A DNA stretch of 64,000 bases from NCBI GenBank assembly GCA_032164295.1, contig JAJHTX010000007.1, forward strand, positions 1,152,501 to 1,216,500, read 5' to 3'. This stretch comes from Inonotus obliquus (taxonomy: Eukaryota > Basidiomycota > Agaricomycetes > Hymenochaetales > Hymenochaetaceae). A program made the translations under genes and the position numbers. Position 1 is the stretch's first letter; each line of letters starts with the position of its first letter. This document shows, piece after piece, positions 1-11,117 of the stretch. The notes under the pieces are model-generated. The model ran no database searches. It saw nothing but the letters and a program-made list of their open reading frames with translations, and had not been told where the DNA came from.

Positions 1-3000
1 GTATCGGTGATCGTCACTGTCGGTCATTGATGGATTTGGGAAGTCGGTCGGTTTGAAAGATTCCACACTTGAATCCGATTGACCAAAGAAATCATCTGAA
101 GTTGTCGCTGGCGAGAACTCAGTGTTCGAAGGATCAGAATCGGTTCCGAATGACGAAGGGAATCCTCCAGACTCCGTGTCCACGGCGCTATGTGAAGGGT
201 CACTGAATCCTCCATCTGTAAACGATGGGGCGTCTGTGCTATCCGTAAATGATGGGGCATCAAATACCGTATCTGATGGACCTCCGAACGACTCGCTAGA
301 TGTATCATCGACGGGCAGAATAGAGAATTCACCTTCGGGGGAGGTTTCTGTGCTAGATACTCCGCCAAACGGATCGCTTGGTGGACCCCCAGAAGGAAGG
401 GCTGTCGAGTCAGTCACAGATGACGTTGGCTCAGGTCCATTGCTATCTGAAGGGGCTGAGAATTGGCCATCGGAAACTTGTTCAGTTGGGTCGGGCGCTG
501 GCATCGTCTCACTCCCGAAATCAGAAGGGAAGCTCGGAGCCGTACCGAAAGTATCGCTCGCTTGGGGGAATTCTTCAGTACCAGATGCCGAAGAAATCGC
601 ACCTAGGCCGGTACCTGAGCTGGGATGTGAAAACTCGTCAGAGTTATCAACAGTCGCCGAAGGCGCCGCTCCGGTTTCAAAGTCAGAAGGGAAGTCTGAG
701 AATGAACCGAAACCGTCAGAACCAGACGCTGAAGGAGCCGTTTCTATGTCTCCACTTGAGCTGGGCTCAGAAAGCCACCCAGAGTTATCGCCCGTCGCTG
801 AAGGCGCCGCTCCGGTTTCAAAATCAGAAGGAAAATCTGAGAATGAACCGAGACCGTCAGAACCAGACGCTGACGGAGCCGTTTCTATGTCTTCACTTGA
901 GCTGGGCTCAGAAAGCCACCCAGAGTTATCGCCCGTCGCTGAAGGCGCCGCTCCGGTTTCAAAGTCAGAAGGGAAGTCTGAGAATGAACCGAAACCGTCA
1001 GAGCCAGACGCTGAAGGAGCCGTTTCTATGTCTCCACTTGAGCTGGGCTCAGAAATCCACCCAGAGGGATCGCTCGTCGCCGAAGGCGCTTTTCCTGTCT
1101 CGAAGTCAGGAGGGGAGTCTGAGAATGAGCCAAAGCCGCCGGTCGTTGCCGAAGGTACTGCCCCGCTCTCAAGATCAGAGGAGGAGGTTGGAGCCGCGTC
1201 CGAACTGTCGCTCGCTTTGGGGAGATCTTCAGAATTAGACGCTGAAGGGAACGCATCCAGACCGGTACCTGAGCTGAAATCCCAAAAGTCGTCAGAGTCG
1301 TCGCCCGTCGCTGAAGGCGCCACACCGGTTTCAAAACCAGAAGGGAAGTCTGAGAATGAACCGAAACCGTCAGAACCAGACGCTGAAGGAGCCGTTTCTA
1401 TGTCTCCACTTGAGCTGGGCTCAGAAAGCCACCCAGAGTTATCGCCCGTCGCTGAAGGCGCCGCTCCGGTTTCAAAATCAGAAGGAAAATCTGAGAATGA
1501 ACCGAGACCGTCAGAGCCAGACGCTGACGGAGCCGTTTCTATGTCTTCACTTGAGCTGGGCTCAGAAAGCCACCCAGAGTTATCGCCCGTCGCTGAAGGC
1601 GCCGCTCCGGTTTCAAAGTCAGAAGGGAAGTCTGAGAATGAACCGAAACCGTCAGAACCAGACGCTGAAGGAGCCGTTTCTATGTCTCCACTTGAGCTGG
1701 GCTCAGAAAGCCACCCAGAGTTATCGCCCGTCGCTGAAGGCGCCGCTCCGGTTTCAAAGTCAGAAGGAAAATCTGAGAATGAACCGAACCCGTCAGAGCC
1801 AGACGTTGGTGGAGCCGAATCCAGGTTTTCACTCGAGCTGGGCTCCAAAAACCCTCCAGAAGGGTCGCTTGTCGCTGAAGGTGCCGTTCCATTCTCCGTG
1901 TCAAAAGCACCCGTTGAGGATGAGCCGGGTTCATCACTAGCTTGTGGAAAGTCTCCAGTTCCCGATTCTGAAGGAGCCGCACCTAGGTCTCCACTTGAGC
2001 TGGGCTTAGTGAACTCAGAATCGTCGTTCGTCGCCGAAGGTACTGCTCCGCTCCCAAAATCGGAATCAGAGGTCGGAACCACGTCCGAACTGTCGCTCGC
2101 TTTGGGGAAATCGTCAGATCCGGACGCTGAGGGGAACGCGTCTAGGCCGGTATCTGAGCTGAAATCCAAAAAGTCGTCAGAGTCGTCGCCTGTTGTTGAA
2201 GGTGCCACTCCGCTCTCCAGATCAGAAGTGGGCTTTGAGAATGTATCAGTAGGTTTGGAGAATCCGTCAGTGCTGTCACCCGATGGCAGTGACTGATCAT
2301 CAGTTCCAGACAACGAAGATATTTCTGAGGAGGGCCCATGGCCAGTCTCAGATGGCATTGCACCAGTAAGGCTTTCTATAGGATGCGTAAATATTACGAT
2401 CGTCTCAGCGATTGTTGGGAAAGATTTACCATCAGTTTCTATTCCACTGTCGGATTCACCCATACTTTGGCTGGGTACCGTGCCGTCCGTGTTGGAGTCC
2501 GTCGATGCAAAGGAGTCCGTGTCGCCAGATTCAGTCGGCATACTAGTTGCGGATGCGTCGCTGTCTGTCGAAGATAAGCCATCCGTGTCCGATTGACTTG
2601 GCAAAGCAGTGTAGACCTCCGCTGGGAGAGAGCCTTCGAGTGTAAGACTCGCGTCTATGCAATCCGTGTCGTTACCATTAGTACCATTAGCGGTCAACCA
2701 CACCAGGGTGCCTCCAATAGGTGAGCCTAAGCCAGTCTTCTCAATGAACAGCGAGATACTCATAGTCTCGTTACGACTGCTCGACGAATTCCATTCTTCC
2801 GAGTGATGGAACTCACTACTCTGAGAGAAAAGCAGATACACGAGCCTAATCAAGAGTTAGAAAACCATTTCCACATTGACAAAATCGGTCACTCACGAGC
2901 CAGACGTTTCACCTTCGGCTACGTCCTCGGGCGGGGAATATTCAAGCAACGCAGGCGTAGAATTCGTCAACACGGAGATCGTGCCTCCAAATATGCTGTG

Positions 3001-3663
3001 AGCTGTGAAGTTTCCGCCGAGGTAATGTACGCGATACTCGTCGCTGCTTGAATTGAAGAAGTGGAAAATGCCAACGAAGAACGAATCCGATTCGCTGTAG
3101 GTGCCATTCACAGCGAAGATAGGTGCCTTATTGATAGCTGAATCGAATATCAATTAGTCAGGTAACCGTAATACACAGCAATCAGCTCACTCACAGCTCG
3201 AGTTAACCGTCGTGTTTAACGAGACCTGAAGGGCTGAAGTGGAACTCAGGCTTGCCAGAAACTTTTCAGTCTCATTATTGGCATCGCTGTGCTCGCCCGT
3301 ACCATCCTCATCCTCACAGTCTTCTTCGGTGCTATTGCCACTGGAGCTAATTAGGGTGCCTGTGGATAATGTATCGTTGAGGGTACCATTACTAGTCCCA
3401 GCAGCCACGAGAATTGAATCGAACTCTGGTTGTCCGTTGGATTGTGGATAGTTGACAAAAAATAAGGTGGTCGGTTCAAAAGTGAAGTTACCGATAGTTG
3501 TCACCTAAGAGACCGTATCAGTACAATCGGCCATAAGGCAGGATAAGGGAGGGAAAGGACACACGTTTGATTCTTTGAATGCCCGGCCTACGTCAGTGAT
3601 GTTAGTATTCGGCAGTGCTGCCGAAAGTAGGGCGAATGGAGCAGCTATGAACTCTGGTAGCAT
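1..3663 (-). CDS. Secreted/cell-surface mucin-like repeat protein (3' end beyond window)
   Basis: Family not recognised. Read on the minus strand the exons are 3663-3565, 3504-3195, 3137-2897 and 2845-1, with introns of 60, 57 and 51 nt; all phases agree and the frame stays open to the left edge. The proposed start at 3663 gives a short hydrophobic N-terminus (MLPEFIAAPFALLSAALP) that could be a signal peptide, but an upstream exon is not excluded. The next ~300 residues are rich in N-x-S/T sites, as in an extracellular glycoprotein. The remaining >900 residues are Ser/Thr/Asp/Gly/Pro-rich and include imperfect 47-residue repeats (motifs such as SDGFGSFSDFPSD and GDNSGWLSEPSSSGD). A wall or surface protein with a stalk-like repeat domain is an inference. 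The C-terminus, and so any GPI or membrane anchor, is not visible. It is divergent from the gene at 4349. Confidence 0.6.
640..1850. repeat. 141-bp coding tandem repeats with 654-bp higher-order duplication
   Basis: A 141-bp unit (47 codons) begins at about 722, 863 and 1004, and again at about 1376, 1517, 1658 and 1799. The block 722-1053 reappears nearly unchanged at 1376-1707, so a 654-bp higher-order duplication sits over the basic repeat. Because 141 and 654 are both multiples of three, every reading frame is carried through the array. This explains why long open frames also appear on the plus strand. Confidence 0.9.
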
Positions 3664-4348
3664 CGTTTCAGGCAACGAACCTGTTACCAATTCTCTTGGG
3701 TGGTTCGATGCTCAGAGGGACAGTGGAGGAGATAGACCTACTCCGACAAAGATGTCCTGCAATACCCATTAATACTCCTTATTTATGATGTTATTGCAAA
3801 CTGATCCATATACCACAAGCAAAGTGACATGAGTGCACAGATACCCAACTACTTGATATGGTCGGCGACCCAATGCATCTTTTTGGTTTCACGATAGCAT
3901 TTGGGGCCCCACAGTACCTCATCCACCGGCACGATTTTCATAGTGATCTTCGGAGAGCAACTAGAAGGAGATTTTCGCCAGACCGAGTAGGCTCATCGTA
4001 CATTTCACATGTAACGCTTGGACGTCCACATCGATTGCTCCTGATGAGCTGTTTTGCGGATGCAAACTTCCAGATACCAGGGTAGGCGAGAGAAGGGAGC
4101 CCTCTTTGGAGAAGGACAGTGCAAACCTGAGATATTTTGACAGGATAGTTCAGTTTGTTCCTATTGTTGTCGATTGGAGACAAGCCGAGCCCTCGCAGCA
4201 CGCAGAGTAACCAGTCAAGTGGTATGTTTGTGGTAGTCTTTGGGGAAAAAAAGTTGGTAGTTGCCAGTTTTGGAATATTGCTGCGTCAGTTTGTGATTAC
4301 TTACTCAGCAGACCAGACTTTGCCTCTCCTAGCTCTGGTCTGGCACAC

Positions 4349-5352
4349 ATGAAAAGGACCATAAGCCTCGTTTCGTACGACAGCTCTGATGAAGACGCTG
4401 AAAACGTCTCCGACTCTTATTCGAAGTCTACCTTATCTAGACGGTAGGATGCTCTAATGAAGCCGTCTCGCATCGCTAACAACCCTCCTCAGAAAGTTAC
4501 CCAAGCTTGCACCATCGCTGACGATTCCTGTACCAATTGACGACCCGATGCTTCATCAAGGGCGAATACGTACAACACCACATGTGGAAGGCCAGTTCTC
4601 CGCGCTAGTCTACGTGCCTCTAACGCTTAAGAAAAGTGCTGCTTTGAGATCACTGCTGGAGGAAGTCATCGTTTTTGCCAAAGAAACCGAACCCCGGTTG
4701 ATATGTGACTGGCAAGACAATCCAGGGACTCACACGTTGCACATCTCATTAACTCGGCCGATATATCTGCGTCATTACCAACGGGAGGAACTGAAACGTG
4801 CTGTCAAGGCTGCTGCACTTTCGATTCACTCGTTTGTCCCTTTGCACGTTCAGTATGTTGCGAGCTGTTCGATTCACGTGCGATCTACAGATTTCTAGTG
4901 TCTTTCTCGTGCTTTGCTACTTTCACGAACGATGAGCGCACGCGCGCATTTCTTGGAGTTGAGGTCGGAGCGGGTCATCGGGAGGTATGTGCCATTTGTA
5001 TGTTACAGAAAATGCTGATGCGAAATAGATGGAACTGTTATCGAAGGCCATCGAGCCTACCCTCAAGCTTCTACATCAGAAGAGGTTCTATCACGAGCCT
5101 CGCTTTCATGCGTCCATTGCTTGGGCTTTACTTGCTGCTACAGCTGAATCGCCGGTTGTTGGGTCCAGATCGCCTGCAACGGCTGCTTCATTACCAAGTG
5201 CCATATCTTCCTTCCCTTCTTCATTACTTCCAGATATCAACAGACGGTTTGGACAAATACTCACAGATGCAAAAGTTGGCGTCTTCGAGGTGGATTGCAT
5301 CTGCGTGAAAATTGGGAAGGAAGTGTCCACTTGGCCCCTAGGAATGAAGTAG
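4349..5352 (+). CDS. usb1: U6 snRNA 3'-end phosphodiesterase Usb1/Mpn1
   Basis: Exons 4349-4443, 4493-4852, 4891-4984 and 5029-5352 give 290 residues. Usb1 is a 2H-phosphoesterase that trims the oligo(U) tail of U6 snRNA in the nucleus and leaves a protected end. Both catalytic HxS motifs are present: HIS at about residues 115-117 (context THTLHISLTRP) and HAS at about 210-212 (context EPRFHASIAWAL). The usual ATFTNDERTR segment followed by VEVGAGH lies between them. The N-terminus is acidic and Ser-rich, opening with SLVSYDSSDED, a common fungal Usb1 start. Length fits fungal homologues. The second intron is only 38 nt; its ACAG acceptor was chosen because the next AG, a few bases on, puts a stop in frame. 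The gene shares a ~0.7 kb divergent upstream region with the surface-protein gene. Confidence 0.92.
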
Positions 5353-5883
5353 CCACAGAAGCCATGGATTTAGTGGCATTCCTCCTCTGATTCGCGGATT
5401 TCGATGACGGGCGAAGTCCGAAAGTATCCAGCCTACTACGGTATATCTCTATTAGATCGGACAGAGATGATACTTGCCGTAGCAAGCCTACCTGGCTACC
5501 TGGCTGATTCGTTTACATCATCCTCTTCCAATGGCGGAATATAATCAGACCTTAGTTGTTGGTTGACCGTCATGATAGATACGGATTTTTTCTTATCGAT
5601 AGGTATATATTTCTGGACTGAAGTAATGTGCATATGTTTCATCCGACGGTCTGTCATTCTTTGTACGGGTATGCCTAAGTGTGTCGCCTACTCACTGCAA
5701 GAATCGTTCTTATCCTCCCACACTCCCATACTCAAATCATCTCATACAGGACATCCGTAAGACTCAAGATCGCGGGATGAGCTCCGGGAGAATCCGCTAT
5801 CGAGGAGATCGGAACTTTTACTCTCCTTACCCTTACTGCTGTGTAGGGCCAACCATCCATTCTCGCCCCCAAACTCATCCGTC

Positions 5884-6717
5884 ATGTATATCGCGGGCAT
5901 ACATCTCTCGAACAATCGCCTAACTGAAGGCATCGTCACTTCCTGCCTCTTCGTGGGTGTTGCTACAATGTTCTACACGAACCATAGCGCCCTTAAATCA
6001 GCCGGAGAAAAGGGTGGTGCAGTCAAGTCGTTGCCGACAACCTTTCTCGGAAAGATCATTCCACCCGTGCACATTGCCGCAATGGTGTTGCCACCCGTAG
6101 CCTATCTCATTGCTATTCCGCTGAATGGATGTGTACAACCTGGCTTCATTGCACGTTTGGCTCTTCCTTTGGGAGGTCTATCTGAAGCAACTGTCAACAC
6201 ATTGAGAATTGCTGGCTGTGCTGGTTTGGTGGTTGCTGTAATGACCTTCACCAGGTGTTCAAACGCATTGGGCCAGTCCTTCCATTATATCGGGGTAAGG
6301 TTGCATTCACAGATCTAGCCAAGTACTCATTCTCTACCTTACTCTAGGTGAGGGAAAAGTCCAAGATAGTTTCATTTGGCCCCTTCTCAGTCGTTCGCCA
6401 CCCCCTGTATGGGTATGTTCATGCTGAATGTAGTTAGAGCCCTTGCACTTAAACCCCTTCAGCTCTGTTTTAGCTCAGCAGCTGGCTCTCTCATTCATGT
6501 TCTGGAGTTATATACCACTTGCAGCTTTCGCCGTTTGTGCAGCGTCCTATGTAGCGAAGATTCCGATAGAGGTTCGTGATGAAATTTCTTGTCTTCGAAG
6601 AAATATGACGACTATCTGATTCAGGAGGGTCTCATTGAAGCTGACCCGGAAGTTGGACCTGAATATGTGGAGTACAAAAAGAAAGTGACTTATCGTCTAA
6701 TTCCGAGAATCTGGTGA
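5884..6717 (+). CDS. ICMT-like protein methyltransferase, copy A
   Basis: Exons 5884-6294, 6348-6412, 6463-6571 and 6625-6717 give 225 residues. The family is isoprenylcysteine carboxyl methyltransferase-like: ER-type integral membrane enzymes that methylate a C-terminal prenylcysteine or small substrates with S-adenosylmethionine. The C-terminal signature is clear: VREKSKIVSFGPFSVVRHPLYG, then a hydrophobic segment, then a short tail with EYVEYKKKVTYRLIPRIW. The N-terminal half has two hydrophobic stretches around ATMFYTN and MVLPPVAYLIAIPLNG. The start MYIAGIHLSNN is matched exactly by copy B, which supports it. It is the first of three tandem copies in the same orientation with the same exon pattern (long, 65 nt, 109 nt, 93 nt). 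Substrate unknown; these short fungal paralogues need not be the Ste14 orthologue. Confidence 0.85.
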
Positions 6718-6983
6718 AGGGTTGTCCGACTAATCCTCCAAGTGTATGGTACTATCCACCATCTACTACTTCGCCTCCTTCCACCACCGTCTATGAAGAA
6801 GGTCTTTGTGTATTCAGTGAAAGCAATGATGGCGCTCTAATTCTTGTATTTAGAGAGATGACTGTGCCTGAGTAACTATCTCAGTCTGATGACGATAATT
6901 CTACCCCTGTCACAGTAGCTTGGCGCGATGATGGATTAATAAGTTTTCACAATGGGCGCTCCTTTCCTTCGACTCTCTCCATC

Positions 6984-7826
6984 ATGTATATCGCAGGCAT
7001 CCACCTATCGAACGACCACCTCACTGAGGGCATTGTCACCTCCTCACTGTTTGCTGGCATAGCTGCAATGCTCGTCTCGAATCAAAAGGCACTCAACTCC
7101 GCAGCGGAAAAGGGAGGTTCGATCAAGTCGATGCCCACGACATTCCTTGGAAAGGTTGTTACACCGTTACACGGCGTCGCAATGTTCCTGCCGCCTGTGA
7201 TCTATCTTGTTGCCATACCGTTGAATGGAGGCGTGCAACCCGAGTTCATAAAGCGCTGGACTCTTCCAAAAGGTGACTTATCGGAGGTGGTTGTAAACGC
7301 TCTGAGAATTGCTGGCTGCATTGCGTTCACTGTTGCTTGGAAGACACTTGTTGATAAGAGCCGAGACACGTTGGGCCAATCCTTCCATTACATCGGAGTG
7401 AGATTGGTTTTCATTGTCTCATAAATTGATGTTAATTCTTTTACCAGGTGAGAGAGAAGCATAAGATAGCTTCGTCTGGTCCTTTTGCAGTAATTCGTCA
7501 CCCTCTGTACACGTATGCACGTCCTTCATGTAGTCGGTCACTTCATACTGAAACATGTATTATTCTGTTTCAGTTCTGCCCTGGCACTAGAATTAGCCCT
7601 CACATTAATGTCCTGGAATTACGTTCCAGTTGCTGCATTCGCCATTTGTGCTTTCGCCTTTGTTAGCAAGATTCCAATTGAAGTGAGTCGCAGAGCACTC
7701 ATTTGTATCCATACCTCATCGTTTGCCGTGTAGGAGGGTCTCATCGAGTCCGACCCTGAAATTGGCCCTGAATACGCGGAGTACAAGAGAAAGGTTCGGT
7801 ATCGACTCATTCCGGGAATTTGGTAG
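6984..7826 (+). CDS. ICMT-like protein methyltransferase, copy B
   Basis: Exons 6984-7397, 7448-7512, 7574-7682 and 7734-7826 give 226 residues. It is a tandem paralogue of the copy ending at 6717, with identical intron positions and identical sizes for exons 2-4. It carries the same family signature: LGQSFHYIG at the end of exon 1, VREKHKIASSGPFAVIRHPLYT, then membrane segments and a terminal EYKRKVRYRLIPGIW. The N-terminal half keeps PTTFLGKVVTPLHG and YLVAIPLNGGVQP, also shared by the other copies. Only 266 bp separate it from copy A, room for its own short promoter. No internal stop or frameshift was seen, so it looks functional. Membrane location and SAM-dependent methylation are known for the family; the substrate cannot be told from sequence. 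Confidence 0.87.
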
Positions 7827-8242
7827 AAGGTAGGATGAAAACGCTGACCATTATTGCCCCGACTTACGGCTATTTTGGTTGAGTTGTTCGTGTAAATCAC
7901 ATTCATTGACTTCCGATGTTTTTGCCGCGAGGCCTAAAGTTTCTGTAATACACTTGCTAAAATGAATAGGAGGTAGCTAGGTCCTCAGTGAGAGTAAGTA
8001 ACGAACCAGAACCAAGACTGAGTGCTACGTGCTTTGAGCAGTGACTGCTTCTGCGGGACTGCGACGGTACTCACAACCACCGCATCCAACGACACTACTA
8101 GTGTCATTGGTTATTTGTATGATGGGTGACAAACCATCGGTTCCGAAAATTACCTCAATACGCCTTCGAGAACTGGTTCACCGGATTTATATACTAGTTG
8201 CATCTTTGAAGATGCAAGCCATTCTTTCCTGGCACAATAACC

Positions 8243-9316
8243 AAGTACATCGCAGGCGTACATATTTTCAAAACGATCGCTTCGTCGACGGCATCGCCAC
8301 CTCAGCTCTCTTCATTGACATGGCTACCATTATATACGGCTAGATGAGGGCTCTCAAGATCGCAGCCGAGAAGAGCGGCCCCATAAAGTCAATGCCAACC
8401 ACTCTTGTTGGCAAGCTTGTCATATCGTTGCATAGAATCCCGATCTTCATACCGCCATTGGTGTACATCATCGCTGTTCCGTTGAACGGGGGTGTTCAAC
8501 CAGCCTTTATTGCGCAGCGGGCTCTGCCCCACTTTGGACTCGAGAAGAGTACGGTGGATGTGCTCAGATTGACTGGAAGTCTTAATCTCTTTTGTATTCG
8601 GAACCTGTTCAACAGCTTTTGTCAATGTACTAGCTCCGTCGTTTCATGCAATTGGGGTGAGTCCAAGTTATTCCACTATGCATGATCAATTGGATCTTAA
8701 TATTACTTCCTGGTGAGAGAACGACCGAAGCTTGCATCAACCGGACCGTATGCAGTCGTGCGACATCCCGAATAACGGTATGTTTTTCCAATTTCTCTTT
8801 TCCACTCATGCCTTCATCTCTCAATAATCCGTGCACTAGTCTTACTTTGATGCAGGAACTCATCTTCGCTGCAATGACTTGGAATACCGTGCCGCTGTAC
8901 GCTTTTACTATTTGCGCTGTCGCTTTTATAGTGAAAATTCCAATAGATGTGAGATATAGCTCTATAGTTGCCATCCTCCCTATCTAACGTATGATTTAGG
9001 AGGGTCTCATCTTAATATTTAAAACAAAACGACGAATTTGACACAGCCACGATGACTAAAATTCGGACTTTTAAATCTCGCAAGCTAAACTATGGATGGA
9101 AAGTTGATCTGCAATCTTCATACAAATATATCACCTGGCGCTCTCCCTTCTCCCCTCAAAAAAATCTGTAAAATTCGTAGCCGCACGGACTCGGAGTTAG
9201 AGTTCCTGGCGAAGCCAGTAATGCAATCACTGGTTGAGTCTAATTCGGCGATTGGACCACAATACTTGGAGTATAAGAAGAAAGTCATTTATCGACTTAT
9301 ACCAGGTATCTGGTAG
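8243..9316 (+). pseudogene. Decayed third ICMT-like copy
   Basis: Homology to the two upstream copies is obvious: KSMPTTLVGKLV, YIIAVPLNGGVQPAFI, and a final EYKKKVIYRLIPGIW ending at 9316. The reading frame is broken in many places. The start ATG is AAG at 8243-8245; a one-base frameshift follows near 8265; TAG stands in frame at 8341-8343; the frame shifts again before 8650; the intron-1 acceptor reads TG instead of AG at 8711-8712; and the Tyr codon after the HP pair is TAA at 8773-8775. The last exon is split after GAGGGTCTCATC (9000-9011) by about 221 bp of unrelated sequence, resuming near 9233. No product is expected. Confidence 0.88.
9012..9232. mobile_element. ~221-bp insertion in last exon of the ICMT-like pseudogene
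   Basis: In both intact paralogues the codons for EGLI(E) run straight on to the DPE..GPEY segment. Here that exon is interrupted between 9011 and 9233. The insert is AT-rich at its left end and has no recognisable ORF or terminal inverted repeat by eye, and no clear target-site duplication. It may be a short non-autonomous element or filler from imprecise repair. Classed as mobile only because it is a discrete insertion. Confidence 0.4.
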
Positions 9317-9643
9317 GTTGAGATTTTCTCGGTAGAAGATTAGTCTACTGTTACGAAATTTCAATACTCTCCCTCCTGTGCTCTGCAGCACAATGCATTC
9401 CACTCGGCCGAATCAATCCCGTAGAGATGATGACTAAGCGAAAGAGATAACGACCGATAAGCAATCAAGTCAATTTATTTGTTCCCCGCCCCCGCAATCG
9501 TCATCGTCATGCGTACGCGTACGGTGGCCAAGCTCTCCCCGGGTAATATTAATTACGTTTTTATCAGCTTCATCTTCTTCCTCCGTACTGCAACTTCCTC
9601 CTCTGACCACCCTTAAACACGAAACGCGTCTTTGAAAAATTTG

Positions 9644-10799
9644 ATGAAGAACGAGACTGTGCAGTTTATCAATAGTCTGTCGGGGAACGCGGCTGCACAA
9701 GCGCTTACCCCACACTCGCATGAACATGGAGATGCCACTCACACTCATGAGCACGAAGGTGAACATGGGCACACCCATGAACATTTAGAGCACGCAGGCT
9801 AGTATCTAAAGCATAGAAGAATGAAGAATAATCGCTGATTGTGTGTTTCAACTGAAGGCAAATTCTCGGAGCGCGATATGCCAGATTTTGTGGCGCGTAA
9901 CTTTGAAGAGCGAGGTTTTACGGTAGGAATCGGAGGGTTCGTTACATTCACATTCAACACGGGGGCGTTCTGGTGAACTTTACACGCATATATGCAGACC
10001 TGTGGGGTCGGGAAAGACCGCACTAACCCTCGCGCTATGTCGACGCCTGCGTAAGGAATTCAACATTGGTACGCCCGCTCATTGCCTTTTGCCCCAAGTC
10101 GTCCACTTATTCCCCGATTGAAAAAATAGCAACTGTCACCAATGATATCTTTACGCGTGAAGACCAGGAATTCCTTATCCGAAACAAGGCACTTCCAGCC
10201 GAACGCATTCAAGCAATTGAGACAGGTGGTTGTCCCCATGCCGCGATCCGAGAGGACATTTCCGCAAATATGGGCGCGCTTGAAACACTTCAAGCAAAAT
10301 ATGGTTGTCAAATTCTTTTCGTTGAAAGTGGAGGAGATAACCTGGCGGCAAATTACTCTCGTGAACTGGCGGACTACATCATTTATGTCATCGATGTTTC
10401 GGTTAGTGTGTCCGTCATTTCGTTAACGAACTATTTTATTCATCGAACTATCGAACTATCGAACTACAGGGAGGCGATAAAATACCTCGGAAAGGCGGAC
10501 CGGGAGTCTCCCAATCTGATCTTCTGGTAATCAATAAAGTACGTTCGTTAACTTGATTACTCCCCGGATCTGGTTCACGTTTACTTTTACACTTCTAGGT
10601 TGACCTTGCTCCTTTTGTCGGAGCTTCTCTGGAGGTCATGGAGCGCGACTCAAAGAAGATGCGCGGGGATGGACCAACGCTTTTCACGTCCGTGAAAAAT
10701 GGGTTAGGAGTTGAAGATGTAGCTCAACTTATTATTGGTGCTTGGAGGACCGCAGGTAGTCCGGGGAAGGATGGCCCGGTGGGTGATGCGGGACTGTGA
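9644..10799 (+). CDS. ureG: Urease accessory GTPase UreG
   Basis: Exons 9644-9797, 9858-9936, 9998-10068, 10130-10401, 10470-10538 and 10599-10799 give 281 residues. UreG is the SIMIBI-class GTPase that delivers nickel to apo-urease with the other accessory proteins in the cytosol. The N-terminus (about residues 24-50) is His-rich ([20 protein letters not shown]), as in eukaryotic UreG. The P-loop GGPVGSGKT lies at about 76-84, the metal-binding CPH motif at about 136-138, [12 protein letters not shown] near 193, and the NKVD guanine-specificity motif near 214-217. The family-typical GKFSERD segment is restored only if intron 1 (9798-9857) uses a GC donor. No urease structural gene or other accessory gene is in the window. 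Intron 4 holds a small tandem repeat. Confidence 0.95.
10439..10468 (+). repeat. Short tandem repeat inside ureG intron 4
   Basis: The word TATCGAAC is repeated three times in the 3' half of the intron between exons 4 and 5, ending at the TACAG acceptor. It lengthens the intron slightly without touching the splice signals. Confidence 0.7.
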
Positions 10800-11117
10800 C
10801 CATGAACCAGGACAAGTACAGCAAGTAATTCGAGGACAATGTAATTGTGATTATTTGTCTATGTAATTTTTCCAAAGTACACGGAAGCGTTCTATAGGTT
10901 ACGACCGTAAAGGGTATCTAACTCTATACTCTATCGTTACTCTACGTGAATGAGAAGAATGCAATGACAATCATATAAAGCGAGCCCCAAGATTAGTTCA
11001 CGGACATGAGGAAAGAAAAGGAAGAAAAGTCTATACACTACGTACCTTGCCGGAAAGAAAGTAAGTCGTCATAGATCATGAAAAATCATGGATATCATAG
11101 ACCGTAAGTAACAAAAC

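Noticed and set aside
378..1940. Plus-strand repeat ORFs of 286 and 194 codons in another frame
   Set aside because: Third-frame shadows of the same 141-bp repeat.
122..2296. 724-codon plus-strand ORF
   Set aside because: Mirror of the minus-strand repeat exon; no upstream or downstream exon joins it, whereas the minus frame connects to three spliced exons and runs on past the window edge.
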